This document shows, one piece after another, positions 31,490 through 41,128 of a DNA stretch of 64,000 nt. The first letter of the stretch is position 1, and each line of letters begins with the position of its first letter. The stretch comes from Saccharimonas sp963542675. Lineage in GTDB: Bacteria; Patescibacteriota; Saccharimonadia; Saccharimonadales; Saccharimonadaceae. Under the pieces are notes generated by a model. That model was not told the origin of the DNA. It was given only the letters and a program-made list of their open reading frames with translations, and did no database searches. The position numbers were made by a program, and so were the translations under genes. The DNA lies in assembly GCA_963542675.1 (NCBI GenBank), contig CAUTXC010000002.1:1-64000 (forward strand), written 5' to 3'.

Positions 31490-33812
31490 CCATACTGCCG
31501 ATCAGCACATCGCGCGGGCGTGAGCCGTCGGCTGGGCCAATGATGCCTTGCTCTTCCATCTCCTCCATAATGCGGGCCGCTCGGGCATAGCCCACGCGGA
31601 GCTTGCGCTGGAGGAGCGAGGTTGAGGCTTTGCGGGTCTCTACCACTACCCGCACAGCATCGCGGAACATATCGTCATTACCTTCGCCACCGCCGTCCAT
31701 ATCCATCACTACGCCACCTTTGCCATTGAGCTGGACAGGCTGGCTCACGATCTCGTCATTATACTGCGGTGCCGACTGCATGCGCAGGTGGTCGGTCACC
31801 TTAGCGACTTCTTCGTCCATCACCCAGGCACCTTGGATACGCTTGGGCTTGGGCATGCTAGCGGTTTTCATCAGCATGTCGCCCTGACCAAGGAGCTTCT
31901 CGGCACCAATTTGGTCGAGAATAGTGCGGCTATCTACCTGGCTCGCTACTGTAAAGGCGATGCGGGCTGGCACGTTGGCCTTAATAAGGCCAGTGATCAC
32001 ATCCACGCTTGGCCGCTGCGTCGCCAGCACTAGGTGAATACCAACTGCTCGAGCCTTCTGAGCCAAGCGGACGATGAGCGCCTCCACATCGCGCGCTGCC
32101 ACCATCATCAGGTCGGCTAGCTCATCTACCACAATAACGACATACGGCATGCGGCCTTCGTCTACCTTTTGCATGTGGCCTTGCTCATCAGCCACGGCGA
32201 TCTGCTTACCGCGGGTTTTGATCTTTTCGTTATACGTCTTGATGTCACGCACCTTCTCCTCAGCCAGCAGACTGTAGCGCCGCTCCATTTCATTAACCGC
32301 CCACTTGAGGGCACTAATAGTTTTCTCTGGCTCAACAATAACAGGGGTAAGGAGGTGTGGAATATCGGCATACGGTGCCATCTCCACCTGCTTGGGATCG
32401 ACGAGGATGAGCTTCATTTCGCTGGGACTGTTGCGGTAGAGCAAGCTAGTGAGGAGTGTGTTGATCATCACTGACTTACCCGAGCCCGTCTGCCCCGCCA
32501 CCAAGAGGTGCGGCATTTTATTGAGCTCACCGACGAAGGGCCGGCCCGAGATATCCTTACCAATAGCAAACGCCAGCGGCTCCTTGGCGTGTTGCCACTC
32601 GGGACTATCTAACACCCCACGCAGGCGCACATCGGCTGCCTTGCGGTTTGGCACCTCGATACCCACGGCCTTCTTACCTGGGATGGGTGCCTCAATGCGA
32701 AGGCTCGACGCCGCGAGGTTGAGCGCGATATTCGTCTCCAGTGCAGTGATGCGGTTGAGCTTAACGCCAACAGGCGGCTTGAGCGTGTATTGCGTCACCT
32801 TCGGGCCAATGTTTGCCCCCTCCATTTCGACATTAATGTTAAATTCGTGTAGCGTATCTTGAATGATATGGGCATTTTGCTCAATATCGCCGGCATCAGC
32901 CGGGCTCTGACGCTTCTCCAGCAGCTCCAGGCTGGGCGGCTGCCAGTTGGGATCATTAACAGCAAGCATAGCAGACCGATCTTCGGCTGCTTTATCTACA
33001 GAGGTAGACGGTGTGCTGTCGCGCAAGGTCGCCCGTGGCTTTTTGTCTGGTTTTGGCTCAGCCGGGCCATCGCCTGAGAGGGTTGGGACGCCCGCGTTGA
33101 GCTTGAAGTCACTCATAGCAGCAGGCTTATCTTGGGCCTTCTCGTCCTTACTGCGCTTGGCCTTTTTGCTGGTGTCTGGTGTTTGGCTATCAGCGGCGCG
33201 GCGGGCCACTGCCACATTGGCGGCATCGTCTGCCTCAGCCTCACTGCGCACCATGTTTTGCAGGCCACGCCACAGCGCCATGGGCGAGACACGCAAGACG
33301 AAGAGTAGCGTCAAGCCAATCAACAATACATACACAAAAACCCCTACTGGCCGGTCGACCAGTGCCAGCATAGCACGATTGAGTAAGTCACCCATCACAC
33401 CGCCTGTCGCAGCTGAACCTCGCCGCAGTAGGCCAAATAGCCCCGCAAACCATAACACCATCAGCACTGCTGCAAGCTTTAGCGCTACTGGCAAGCGGTT
33501 ATCCTCCGCCCGAAAGATCGCCACCGCCACATACACCGCCACTACTGGGACGACATACACCGCATAGCCAATAATATGCAGCATCGTCGCATCAAGCCAC
33601 TTGAGAATTGGCCCACCCGAGCCAAACCACGACACCACCAGTAGCACCGAAAACGCCAGCAACAGCACCGCCGACACCTGCGCCCAAAACCCCGCTGGCA
33701 ACGTATGCTGCGGCGCGGCCTGCTTGGCTTTGCCCTTGCTCGGGCTGCGCCGACGAGCAGCGCTTGAGCGAGTAGACGAACGAGTGCGAGTGGTTTTTCT
33801 TTTTGTAGCCAT
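31476..33812 (-). CDS. ftsK: FtsK/SpoIIIE DNA translocase
   Basis: This 778-residue protein moves chromosome ends through the division septum. Layout: a basic N-terminal tail, four membrane helices (about residues 40-190), a charged linker to about 280, the alpha/beta motor with Walker A VAGQTGSGKSVMINTLL (near 450) and VDELADLMMVAARDVEALIVR, and the C-terminal gamma winged helix (RDAVRVVVETRKASTSLLQRKL) that reads orienting DNA sequences. Length matches short FtsK forms. Start ATG follows AAGGAT. A TACAAT promoter lies about 45 bases upstream. Confidence 0.96.
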   Translation of the reverse strand: MATKRKTTRTRSSTRSSAARRRSPSKGKAKQAAPQHTLPAGFWAQVSAVLLLAFSVLLVVSWFGSGGPILKWLDATMLHIIGYAVYVVPVVAVYVAVAIFRAEDNRLPVALKLAAVLMVLWFAGLFGLLRRGSAATGGVMGDLLNRAMLALVDRPVGVFVYVLLIGLTLLFVLRVSPMALWRGLQNMVRSEAEADDAANVAVARRAADSQTPDTSKKAKRSKDEKAQDKPAAMSDFKLNAGVPTLSGDGPAEPKPDKKPRATLRDSTPSTSVDKAAEDRSAMLAVNDPNWQPPSLELLEKRQSPADAGDIEQNAHIIQDTLHEFNINVEMEGANIGPKVTQYTLKPPVGVKLNRITALETNIALNLAASSLRIEAPIPGKKAVGIEVPNRKAADVRLRGVLDSPEWQHAKEPLAFAIGKDISGRPFVGELNKMPHLLVAGQTGSGKSVMINTLLTSLLYRNSPSEMKLILVDPKQVEMAPYADIPHLLTPVIVEPEKTISALKWAVNEMERRYSLLAEEKVRDIKTYNEKIKTRGKQIAVADEQGHMQKVDEGRMPYVVIVVDELADLMMVAARDVEALIVRLAQKARAVGIHLVLATQRPSVDVITGLIKANVPARIAFTVASQVDSRTILDQIGAEKLLGQGDMLMKTASMPKPKRIQGAWVMDEEVAKVTDHLRMQSAPQYNDEIVSQPVQLNGKGGVVMDMDGGGEGNDDMFRDAVRVVVETRKASTSLLQRKLRVGYARAARIMEEMEEQGIIGPADGSRPRDVLIGSMDELG

Positions 33813-34129
33813 ATCCTTTTTATTGTACTCTGTTTATGCTTGGTTTGATAGCGTATATTGTAGCATAATTTACTACATTAGGCAATCGGTATAGGATTGT
33901 GGGCACTGTCTTTGTTTTCTCAGCGTTAGCTTCATCGTCTCATCGCCTTCTCAGATAGAGCATGAGGGCAGATTGTCATAATCTTTGCGTCCAACATCAA
34001 GCGGTCAACATTTAGGAAGTAGAGACTCTTACAGTGTTCCTGAGGAGGGATGAGCAAGAGGACAAAGCGTGAAACTCAAAAATAGCCATTTTGTCCATTC
34101 TATGTCACAATAGAAGCAAGGAGGTTCGT
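33813..34129. other. Spacer between ftsK and a divergent small gene
   Basis: Contains an extended -10 for ftsK on the minus strand (TGCTACAAT, hexamer 33857-33862). The remainder up to 34110 shows no supported gene or strong hairpin. Confidence 0.45.
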
Positions 34130-34291
34130 ATGCAGCAGATGATATGGAATATAGTAACAATGATTGCACCCTTTGCGGTGATTGCCTTTGTGCTGGTAGT
34201 GCTCGCCGAATATTTGCGCGCGCAGCAGCGTATCAAACGCCTGGAGGAGATGGTGCACGAGCTGCAGCAGCGAATTAAGTCGGACACGTAA
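34130..34291 (+). CDS. Small single-pass membrane protein with coiled coil
   Basis: This 53-residue protein has one membrane helix (about residues 5-27, IWNIVTMIAPFAVIAFVLVV) followed by a charged coiled-coil (QRIKRLEEMVHELQQRI). AAGGAGG lies 5 bases before the ATG, and a strong terminator follows. Function unknown; small proteins of this kind often join larger membrane complexes. The tight ribosome site plus terminator make it likely real. Confidence 0.65.
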   Translation: MQQMIWNIVTMIAPFAVIAFVLVVLAEYLRAQQRIKRLEEMVHELQQRIKSDT

Positions 34292-34305
34292 CCACAGTTT
34301 GCAAG

Positions 34306-34339
34306 CAAAAAAGCCAGCTGTATAGCGCTGGCTTTTTTG
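34306..34339. terminator. Bidirectional terminator between small membrane protein and RNase J
   Basis: AAAAAAGCCAGC and GCTGGCTTTTTT flank an 8-base loop; T-runs are present in both directions. It serves the plus-strand small gene and the minus-strand RNase J gene. Confidence 0.9.
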
Positions 34340-34362
34340 CTTTTGTGACGCTAAGTCATTGC

Positions 34363-36708
34363 CTAGTAGCTTCGGCGCTCCGAGCGGTCCTTTGGTACAG
34401 CTACCTCAGTGTCGGGCTCTTGCCGCGGCGGGAACTTTTTGCGTGGCAGGCCAGCGAAGGCGTCATTGCTCAGCTGCTTGCTACGTGCGGTCGTGCGATT
34501 ATTGGCCGAGCGGCGCTTGCGCGTACCAGCTGGGCGAGTTGGTGCTTTCTCTTCTGTTGTCGCGGGCAATACACCAGCAGTTTTGCGTGCGGCAATGGCA
34601 GCCGCTTTGGCAGCGGCACCACCCTTAGCAATGCGCGGTGGCGTGTGTGGCTGAGCTGGCGCAGCGAGGCTCTGACGTGAGCGCCCAGCTGGGACTTCAC
34701 GGCCCACACGGGCAGTGCGGCTCGACGCCTTTTGTGGTGCACCCACTTCGTTGATGACTGGGATAATGATGGGCATGCGGCGTGTTTGGTCGTACAAGAC
34801 GCGAGCAATGTCGTCTTTGATTTCCTTCTTCACGACATCAAGGTCATACGAGCCCACCATACTGCGCGCTGCTTTTTGCTTGAGGTAGGCGCGGATCATC
34901 CCCATCAGCTCTTCATTATCGCGCAGATAGATGAAGCCCCGGCTGATGATATCTGGACTGGTGAGAAGGCGACCCGTCCCGCGCTGCACGGTAAGCACCA
35001 CAACGAACATCCCCTCCAGACTCATGTGGATGCGATCCTTCAGCACGACATCGCTCACCACTGCACCAGCGTCGTCATACATTGTGCCGCCCGAGTGCGG
35101 AATGCGCCCGATCTTGTGCGCACCATCGGTCGTAAACTCCACAATATCCCCCGGATCGCAGACAAAGATATGGCTGCGTGGGATACCACACTCCTTCTCG
35201 GCCAGGCGAGCATTATGCACTAACATGTGGAATTCACCGTGGTTGGGTAAGTAGTATGCGGGCTTGACGGCACTAATAAGCCGCACATGGTCATCATAAT
35301 ACCCATGGCCAGATAGGTGGAGTGGCCCCACCCCGGTCAGGTGTGTCTTGCCATTTTGCACAACGTCGCCACCTTCGCGCATCAAGCCATCGACGGTGCG
35401 TACGACGTACTTCTCGTTACCTGGGATAGGGTTAGAGCTAAAGACCACCACATCGCTCCCCTTGATCTTGACGAACTTATGTGCCCCCGTTGCCATACGG
35501 TTAAGCACTGCACTAAATTCTCCCTGGCTACCCGTACAGACGATGGTGATCTTGTGGTCGGGCAGCTTCACGAGGTCTTCCATCTTGACCACCGTATCTT
35601 TGGGGATCTTGATAGCGCCAGTGCGCAGCGCCACCTCCAGGTTCTGGATCATACTAAACCCAGCAAAGGCCACCTTGCGCCCATGCTTCTCTGCTTCCTC
35701 GAGGATGAGCTGAATTCGGTGCAGCTGGCTAGAGAAACTACTGATGATGATGCGGCTCTTGGCCCACTTGTCCATCACTTCGCCCATGCTATGCTGGATA
35801 TCGTGCTCACCGTGGGTGTGAGTGCCAGCGCTCTCGCAGTTGGTCGATTCGTTCATCATGAGGAGGAAGCCCTCGGTGTGCGCAATATCTTGCAAGCGCT
35901 CGAAGTCGAACTTGCGGCCATCCACCGGGTTTTCCTCAATACGCCAGTCACCACTACTGAGGATGTTCCCTACTGGCGTACGCACCACTACTGCGGCCGA
36001 ATCAGGAATGGAATGGTTCACCCGCACTAGCTCTACACTAAAGGAGTCGCACAGCTGGACAATCTCATGCTCCTCAGGTTTGAGCTCATGATACTCCGGC
36101 TCGTAGCTACCATCGGTCTCGGCCATAGTGCGCTGCAGCATACCCAATGTAAAGGCCGTGCCATAGACTGGTGCAGGCAGCTTGGGGATAATGTGCCGAA
36201 AGGCACCGATATGGTCGAGGTGCCCATGGGTAAAGATATGCGCCCGAATCTTGTGCTTGTTCTCCTCCAACCACTGCGTATCGGGGATGATGTAGTTGAT
36301 GCCAGGATAGTCACTGCCTGGGAAGAGGAAGCCCATGTCGATAATGATGATATCGTTGTCGTACTCGATGGCCGTCATGTTCTTGCCAATGCCCATCTCG
36401 CCCACCCCGCCAATCGGGATAACCTTGAGCGTTGGGCGCGGAGCACGGGGACGCTTGGGCTGCATATTGAGAGTAAACTGCTTGCCGCCATAGCCATTGT
36501 AGACCGACTTATTGACCGGCACGTTAATAACATGCTGCGAGGCCTGGGCATTGACCCCCTCGCTGGTGCGGCGCTGCGCCCGAAAGACCTCGCCTTTGCG
36601 CGTGGTGGTGGCACTGAGCACTGTGTTGGTTGTCGCTGGTTGTTTGCTTGCGTGTGGACGCTTCTTGGCGTCATCTGCCTGGGGTGTGGCCACTCGTCGT
36701 TGACCCAT
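34363..36708 (-). CDS. rnj: Ribonuclease J with N- and C-terminal extensions
   Basis: This 781-residue protein is a metallo-beta-lactamase/beta-CASP nuclease that degrades and matures RNA. After an N-terminal extension of about 85 residues comes KVIPIGGVGEMGIGKNMTAIEY, the metal site HIFTHGHLDHIGAF (near 165), SGDWRIEENPVDG, and the beta-CASP region with CTGSQGEFSAVLNRMA and LSGHGYYDDHVRLI. The C-terminal domain is followed by a basic Ala/Arg-rich tail of about 130 residues. Normal RNase J has about 555 residues. The tails may bind RNA. GAAGGAG precedes the ATG. Confidence 0.95.
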   Translation of the reverse strand: MGQRRVATPQADDAKKRPHASKQPATTNTVLSATTTRKGEVFRAQRRTSEGVNAQASQHVINVPVNKSVYNGYGGKQFTLNMQPKRPRAPRPTLKVIPIGGVGEMGIGKNMTAIEYDNDIIIIDMGFLFPGSDYPGINYIIPDTQWLEENKHKIRAHIFTHGHLDHIGAFRHIIPKLPAPVYGTAFTLGMLQRTMAETDGSYEPEYHELKPEEHEIVQLCDSFSVELVRVNHSIPDSAAVVVRTPVGNILSSGDWRIEENPVDGRKFDFERLQDIAHTEGFLLMMNESTNCESAGTHTHGEHDIQHSMGEVMDKWAKSRIIISSFSSQLHRIQLILEEAEKHGRKVAFAGFSMIQNLEVALRTGAIKIPKDTVVKMEDLVKLPDHKITIVCTGSQGEFSAVLNRMATGAHKFVKIKGSDVVVFSSNPIPGNEKYVVRTVDGLMREGGDVVQNGKTHLTGVGPLHLSGHGYYDDHVRLISAVKPAYYLPNHGEFHMLVHNARLAEKECGIPRSHIFVCDPGDIVEFTTDGAHKIGRIPHSGGTMYDDAGAVVSDVVLKDRIHMSLEGMFVVVLTVQRGTGRLLTSPDIISRGFIYLRDNEELMGMIRAYLKQKAARSMVGSYDLDVVKKEIKDDIARVLYDQTRRMPIIIPVINEVGAPQKASSRTARVGREVPAGRSRQSLAAPAQPHTPPRIAKGGAAAKAAAIAARKTAGVLPATTEEKAPTRPAGTRKRRSANNRTTARSKQLSNDAFAGLPRKKFPPRQEPDTEVAVPKDRSERRSY

Positions 36709-36810
36709 TGTATCTCACTCCTTCTAATACATTATTCTGGTTCTACTAATAAGAGACAGGCTAAGAGCCTCAATAAGTGGTTGTATTATAGCAGATGATG
36801 GTAAGGTGTG

Positions 36811-36841
36811 TCAAAGCCACCTCGCGAGAGGTGGCTTTTGC
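36811..36841. terminator. Bidirectional terminator
   Basis: AAAGCCACCTC and GAGGTGGCTTT around GCGA, with T-rich ends. It lies after the minus-strand unknown membrane protein gene and upstream of RNase J. Confidence 0.85.
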
Positions 36842-36870
36842 TTCGTATCACTACGAGTTGATGGTATATG

Positions 36871-37776
36871 CTATACGCACCAAGCCTGCAGTATATCTTT
36901 CAAATTTTCGCCTGTTCCCGCTTGGGAGGCTGACTGCCATGATGCGCTATCACTTGGAATATCATCAGGGTTTTCTGTGCTAGCCGGCGCTTCTTCGATG
37001 GCAAACGTTGGTGCGCCATTCTCGTCAGTGGTTCGCGTCATCCGTATGTAGTACAGCTTCTCATTTGGGTCAGTATTGGCACTTGGACGGAAGCTACTTG
37101 CCGCTGCGACCTCCGTGGCAGGGTTGCCTGTGATCTGCAGCAGCTCTGTCGTCGTCAGCTCGCCAACTGGCTGGGCAGCCCCTGGCTCTCGTGGCGTCTC
37201 CAGCGTCACCTCCTCTCGGGTGGTTGTCTTGCCAGTGGTTGTGTCTTTTTGTTTGTGTGCCACCGTCGTTACAACGACATTTTGCCCATCATGGCTGACG
37301 GTAGCTCGCTTCGCTGTAATAATCTCCTTAATAGCCCTACTCTTATCAGTCCGGTACACTGCAAGGGAGTCACCCATATAACGATCTGTCTTCGTCTTGC
37401 CCTGCAGTTTGGTATAGCGCGTCGTAATGCCGTGCAAAACTTCTCTGTCGACCTTCTTCACATCAATCTCACCATCAGAAGTTGTAAATTCTACATCACG
37501 ACCCGATTGCCCAAATGGTTCAGCCGTTGCGGTTGTCTCGCTCGATACGGGCGCTTCTGCTGTATTATGACAATACGCGAAACCATTCATACCAGCAAGC
37601 AATACTGCCAGAGCAGCAAACTTTTGCTTCAGCGAGAACCGTAGCGCACCTATCTTGTCTGTATCATCGGCAGCACTCTCATTACTTAACGTAATGCGCG
37701 AGTTTGTCTCGCTCAAAATCGGTTTTCGTGCAAAGCTCCCTTCCATACTGCTTGTCTTCTGCCAAGGTTTCTTCAT
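36871..37776 (-). CDS. Single-pass exported protein of unknown function
   Basis: This protein of about 301 residues has a long polar N-terminus (about 45 residues), a hydrophobic segment LKQKFAALAVLLAGMNGFAYC near residues 48-68, and a Thr/Glu-rich extracytoplasmic part with no cysteine until the last residues. Segments such as TTGKTTTREEVTLETPREPG suggest a low-complexity, surface-exposed stalk. No family recognised. The ATG at 37776 is chosen over one six bases earlier because CAGGAG lies nine bases upstream. Confidence 0.65.
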   Translation of the reverse strand: MKKPWQKTSSMEGSFARKPILSETNSRITLSNESAADDTDKIGALRFSLKQKFAALAVLLAGMNGFAYCHNTAEAPVSSETTATAEPFGQSGRDVEFTTSDGEIDVKKVDREVLHGITTRYTKLQGKTKTDRYMGDSLAVYRTDKSRAIKEIITAKRATVSHDGQNVVVTTVAHKQKDTTTGKTTTREEVTLETPREPGAAQPVGELTTTELLQITGNPATEVAAASSFRPSANTDPNEKLYYIRMTRTTDENGAPTFAIEEAPASTENPDDIPSDSASWQSASQAGTGENLKDILQAWCV

Positions 37777-37883
37777 TATCATCGACTCCTGCTTTATTTA
37801 CTACTATCCATTTACCGCTATAGTACTTTGTATTTGCTATATCTGTCAAATGTGTTCTATTCGAATCTACAAAGCTAGCGGGC

Positions 37884-37914
37884 AAAAAGCCGGCTACCCC
37901 ACCATAGCCGGCTC
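37884..37914 (-). terminator. Terminator of the rrf2-yhgE operon
   Basis: Minus-strand AGCCGGCTA and TAGCCGGCT pair exactly around an 8-base loop and are followed by TTTTTG. Confidence 0.9.
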
Positions 37915-37941
37915 TGTGCTATGCCTCGCAGTACATTAATT

Positions 37942-40050
37942 TTAATCTCCATCCACCGTCGTGTGAGCAAACTGCCGCGTGCCACGCCAGGCCAAGAAGC
38001 CGATGAGGAGCGCGTTTGCCACGAGCGCAAAGCCAGCCAAGATGAGCATGTGCTGTGTATAGAGCGCGCTATCTACCCCACCCGAGATCGCATGACGATA
38101 GGCAATGATGGAGTGCGTCATAGGCAGCCAGGGGTTGATGGCTTGGAAGAAACCAGAGGCTGTTTGGATGGGGAATATCCCTTCGCTGGCGGCTAGTTGG
38201 AGCACCATAATGATCATTACCACCAGCCGACCAGGGTTATCAAGCACCATTACCAGCAGCGTAATAAACGACATAAAGGTAAGCGAAGCAAGGTAGCTTG
38301 TGGCAACAAACAGCCACGGATGGTCGGGCTGCAGACCCACCACATAGACTAGCACTAGCATCATAATCGTTGCTTGCACCAGTGCAGCCAGCCCCAAGAC
38401 CGACATCTTAGCCAGCCACCAGCGCCAGGCATTTTCTTGGCGCGAGAAGGTCTTGCGCACTGGGTACATCGTCGTCAGAGCCAGCCCACCAACGAAGAGC
38501 GCCAGCGAGAGCATATATGGTGCCATAGCATAGCCGTAATTTGGCACACTGCCAGTACTATGTTCGCTGCTCGCCACAGGTGCGGCCATCTGCTGCTGAG
38601 CCGCTGGGCTGGTTGGCAAGAGCTTTACCTGAGCAGCACCAGTCTGCAGTTTGTGCGCCAGTGTGCTCGAGCCATCCACCAGCTGGTTACTTGCCTGCAC
38701 CAGCGTACTAGAGTGCTGCTGCAAGGTGGCTGCGCCTTGGGCTAGTTGCCCACTACCCTGCTGAGCTGTTGCGAGATTACCCGCCACCTGTGCTGCGCCA
38801 GCCTGGAGCCGCTCGCCACCAGCCCGTACCGTGTTGTAACCCGCAAAGGCAGTGGTGGCTTGTGGGGCAAATTGCTCCACGCCAGTATTGAGTGCCGCCA
38901 CACCATTCTTGAGTGTTTGCTGCTGAGTAGCAAGCGTTTTGGTGAGAGTATCGAGGTTAGCCAGCAAGCTCTGCGTTTGCTCGGCAATAGCTTTAGTCTG
39001 CTGCAGAGCGCTCGCTAAGGTCTGCAGCTCGGGTAGTGTGATGGTCGCGCTACCGCCAGATGCAGCCGCCTGCGCACTAGTCTTTTGGATGATCGCCCCA
39101 GCCGACACGGCTGGTGCTTGCATCGCCTGGAGCGCACCCACTACTCGCTGCGCATCTTGGGCTACGGCCGCCTGTTGAGCCGCCACCGCTGGTGATGGCT
39201 GAGCCACTTGGGTGTTGAGTGTATTCATCCCCTGTTTGATCTGCTGCATACCAGCCGTTAGCTGAGCCACTTGGGCTGCCGTTGGCAGTTGGCCAGTTAG
39301 CTGTGCTGTGCCCTGCTGGACCTGTGTTGCACCAGCCTGTAGCCGCCCTAGACTAGCCGTCAGCGTCTGCTGCTTGCTCGCTAGTTGGCTAACGCCATTG
39401 GTATAGTGAGTAAGACCCGCTTGGAGCCGTGCCGACCCCTGGTGTAAGCGCCCAGCACCATCACCAGCCTGCGCCATGCCATTACCCACTGCACCAATGC
39501 CCGCTGCCACCTCCTTGAGGTAGGTTTGGGTCACTTGCTCGGCTACTGTTTCCTTCACTTTTTGCGCGGCTTGGCGGCTAATGACTGCACCAATGTAGTT
39601 TTTGGCTGGCGTCAGCTGATACGACACCACTGCTTGCTGCGGCTTGTCCTGCCGAAGTGACGCCGCACGCTGCGAGAAGTCCTCCGGCACCGTCACCACT
39701 GCATAGTAGTAGCCACGGCGTACGCCATCATCGGCTTGTTGCTTGGAGACGAATTCCCACTTAAGCGCCTTGCTCTTATGTAGAGACTCGGTCATTGTCC
39801 GGCCGATCTGCAGCTCCTTGCCATTGATCTGCGCCCCCTTGTCCTCATTCACAAAGGCAATTGGCAGTCGGTCGGTATGCCCATACGGATCCCACACCGA
39901 GCTCAGAAAAAACGCCGCATATATTACCGGCACAAAGGCTAGCGCTATCACTGCCACCAGTAGTGTTTTGCTCTGCAGCAAGTGCTGCCATTCAGCCTGG
40001 ACCATCACACTGCGGCGACGCCGGATGGCTTGTTTTATTTTCTCACCCAT
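37942..40050 (-). CDS. YhgE/Pip domain membrane protein (ABC-2 type)
   Basis: This 702-residue protein has the YhgE layout: an N-terminal membrane helix (LLVAVIALAFVPVIYAAFFL), the YhgE_Nterm domain with LPIAFVNEDKGAQINGKELQ, a long Gln/Ala-rich alternating coiled region of about 330 residues, and five to six C-terminal membrane helices of the ABC-2 type. Relatives are phage receptors (Pip) or export factors for small WXG-type proteins in Gram-positive bacteria; here the job is unknown. Its start overlaps the end of the Rrf2 regulator gene by 8 bases, so the two form one operon. Confidence 0.88.
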   Translation of the reverse strand: MGEKIKQAIRRRRSVMVQAEWQHLLQSKTLLVAVIALAFVPVIYAAFFLSSVWDPYGHTDRLPIAFVNEDKGAQINGKELQIGRTMTESLHKSKALKWEFVSKQQADDGVRRGYYYAVVTVPEDFSQRAASLRQDKPQQAVVSYQLTPAKNYIGAVISRQAAQKVKETVAEQVTQTYLKEVAAGIGAVGNGMAQAGDGAGRLHQGSARLQAGLTHYTNGVSQLASKQQTLTASLGRLQAGATQVQQGTAQLTGQLPTAAQVAQLTAGMQQIKQGMNTLNTQVAQPSPAVAAQQAAVAQDAQRVVGALQAMQAPAVSAGAIIQKTSAQAAASGGSATITLPELQTLASALQQTKAIAEQTQSLLANLDTLTKTLATQQQTLKNGVAALNTGVEQFAPQATTAFAGYNTVRAGGERLQAGAAQVAGNLATAQQGSGQLAQGAATLQQHSSTLVQASNQLVDGSSTLAHKLQTGAAQVKLLPTSPAAQQQMAAPVASSEHSTGSVPNYGYAMAPYMLSLALFVGGLALTTMYPVRKTFSRQENAWRWWLAKMSVLGLAALVQATIMMLVLVYVVGLQPDHPWLFVATSYLASLTFMSFITLLVMVLDNPGRLVVMIIMVLQLAASEGIFPIQTASGFFQAINPWLPMTHSIIAYRHAISGGVDSALYTQHMLILAGFALVANALLIGFLAWRGTRQFAHTTVDGD

Positions 40051-40486
40051 TGTTCATTAACTCCTGAATAATATCTTGCAATGTCACACTCTGCAGCGTC
40101 TCAGCCCAGCGTGCCTGAGCCCGATCGAAGGCACCAAGGATGCTCACCTCACCGCGTTTGATCTTGCTATTATCCGCCTGGCGGGCAAACATCCGCTCGG
40201 CTACTCCTTGGTACTGGACGAAGCTCTCCGTCCCCTCGACTGCCGCCACGATATCCCACAGCGTCAGCTCTGTACTAGCCCGCGCCAGGCGAAAGCCACC
40301 ACCCGCACCCCTCGCCGAGGTAATCAGCTGGGCTGTTACGAGCTTGCGCGTTACTTTAGTAATATACGTTGGCGACACCCCCATCTGCTTTGCCAAGCTC
40401 TGGTTCGTCACTGGTGATCGCAGGTCTGGATGCGCCAGCAAAATCACAATGCAACAGGCCTGCTCGACTGCTCCTGATAATCTCAT
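40043..40486 (-). CDS. Rrf2 family transcriptional regulator
   Basis: This 147-residue protein has the Rrf2 winged helix: MRLSGAVEQACCIVILLAHP, VTNQSLAKQMGVSPTYITKVTRKL (recognition helix) and SARGAGGGFRLARASTELTL (wing). The three-cysteine iron-sulfur cluster loop of IscR and NsrR is missing, as in cluster-free members. It likely controls its own operon with the YhgE-like gene. In-frame TAG at 40505-40507 rules out a longer start. The leader between promoter and ATG is about 85 bases. Confidence 0.9.
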   Translation of the reverse strand: MRLSGAVEQACCIVILLAHPDLRSPVTNQSLAKQMGVSPTYITKVTRKLVTAQLITSARGAGGGFRLARASTELTLWDIVAAVEGTESFVQYQGVAERMFARQADNSKIKRGEVSILGAFDRAQARWAETLQSVTLQDIIQELMNNG

Positions 40487-40565
40487 GGTTTTATATGCGA
40501 GGTGCTATGCAGCCCACCCTGCGCAGCAGCTCACTCCTCCTTTCTTTGATTGTTGATAATGGATA

Positions 40566-40604
40566 TCTAGTATCTAGATTAGCATAGGCTATTCCCTCTT
40601 GCAA
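40566..40604 (-). promoter_or_regulatory. Promoter and probable operator of rrf2-yhgE
   Basis: Minus-strand TTGCAA (40599-40604), 17-base spacer and TAATCT (40576-40581). The inverted repeat TCTAG-TAT-CTAGA (40566-40578) overlaps the end of the -10 and the RNA start, a fitting place for Rrf2 self-repression. Confidence 0.5.
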
Positions 40605-40748
40605 GCGTGTTGTCTGCGAATACCCTAATGGCTATATACAAAAGTCTATCAACTAACTGGCAGAACCATCCAAAATAATTGTTATGCAATAAAGCAAACT
40701 ATGTGGTATAATAACGACACATAAGTTAACCATAAGGAGTAAGCAGCT

Positions 40749-41027
40749 ATGGAAAAACTCATTCGAACAGAAAATGACGCCTGGGAGGCCTTTGCAAAAG
40801 CCTATGGCTCATCAAATCATAGAGCTCACGACCTATTCAAAATTGAGCGTCAGACGGGCTGCTGGGTGTTCCGCTGGGCAGACCGCGCCAATATGCCTAT
40901 GGGGATGGCACCCTGGGTTGTGACTGATGATGGCAAGGCAATGAGGGTCGGCATACCTCTTTCGCTCAAGACAGTGCTGGCAGAGATCGCAGAAAATACA
41001 GAAAATAGCGAAGCAACGGCGAAATAA
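40749..41027 (+). CDS. Small soluble protein of unknown function
   Basis: This 92-residue protein starts MEKLIRTENDAWEAFAKAYG and contains a Trp-rich core (CWVFRWADRANMPMGMAPW). No membrane segment, no recognised family. AAGGAG lies 10 bases before the ATG. An extended -10 (TGGTATAAT, near 40703-40711) lies about 38 bases upstream, and a terminator follows, so it is a complete stand-alone unit. Confidence 0.7.
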   Translation: MEKLIRTENDAWEAFAKAYGSSNHRAHDLFKIERQTGCWVFRWADRANMPMGMAPWVVTDDGKAMRVGIPLSLKTVLAEIAENTENSEATAK

Positions 41028-41087
41028 CGCTGACCTTTGCTAACCCCCCGAGAGCTAGGTCTCATCTGTGGTCTTGAACATGTATTT

Positions 41088-41125
41088 TGCTGGACTGATG
41101 AATAACAGCCCAGCATTTTCTTTTT
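41088..41125 (+). terminator. Terminator of the small soluble protein gene
   Basis: TGCTGG and CCAGCA pair across a 16-base loop and run into TTTTCTTTTT on the plus strand. Confidence 0.65.
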
Positions 41126-41128
41126 GTG

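Noticed and set aside
40505..40534. GTG mini-frame (10 codons) with AAAGGAGG upstream of rrf2
   Set aside because: The ribosome site is only 1-2 bases from the GTG, too close for initiation.
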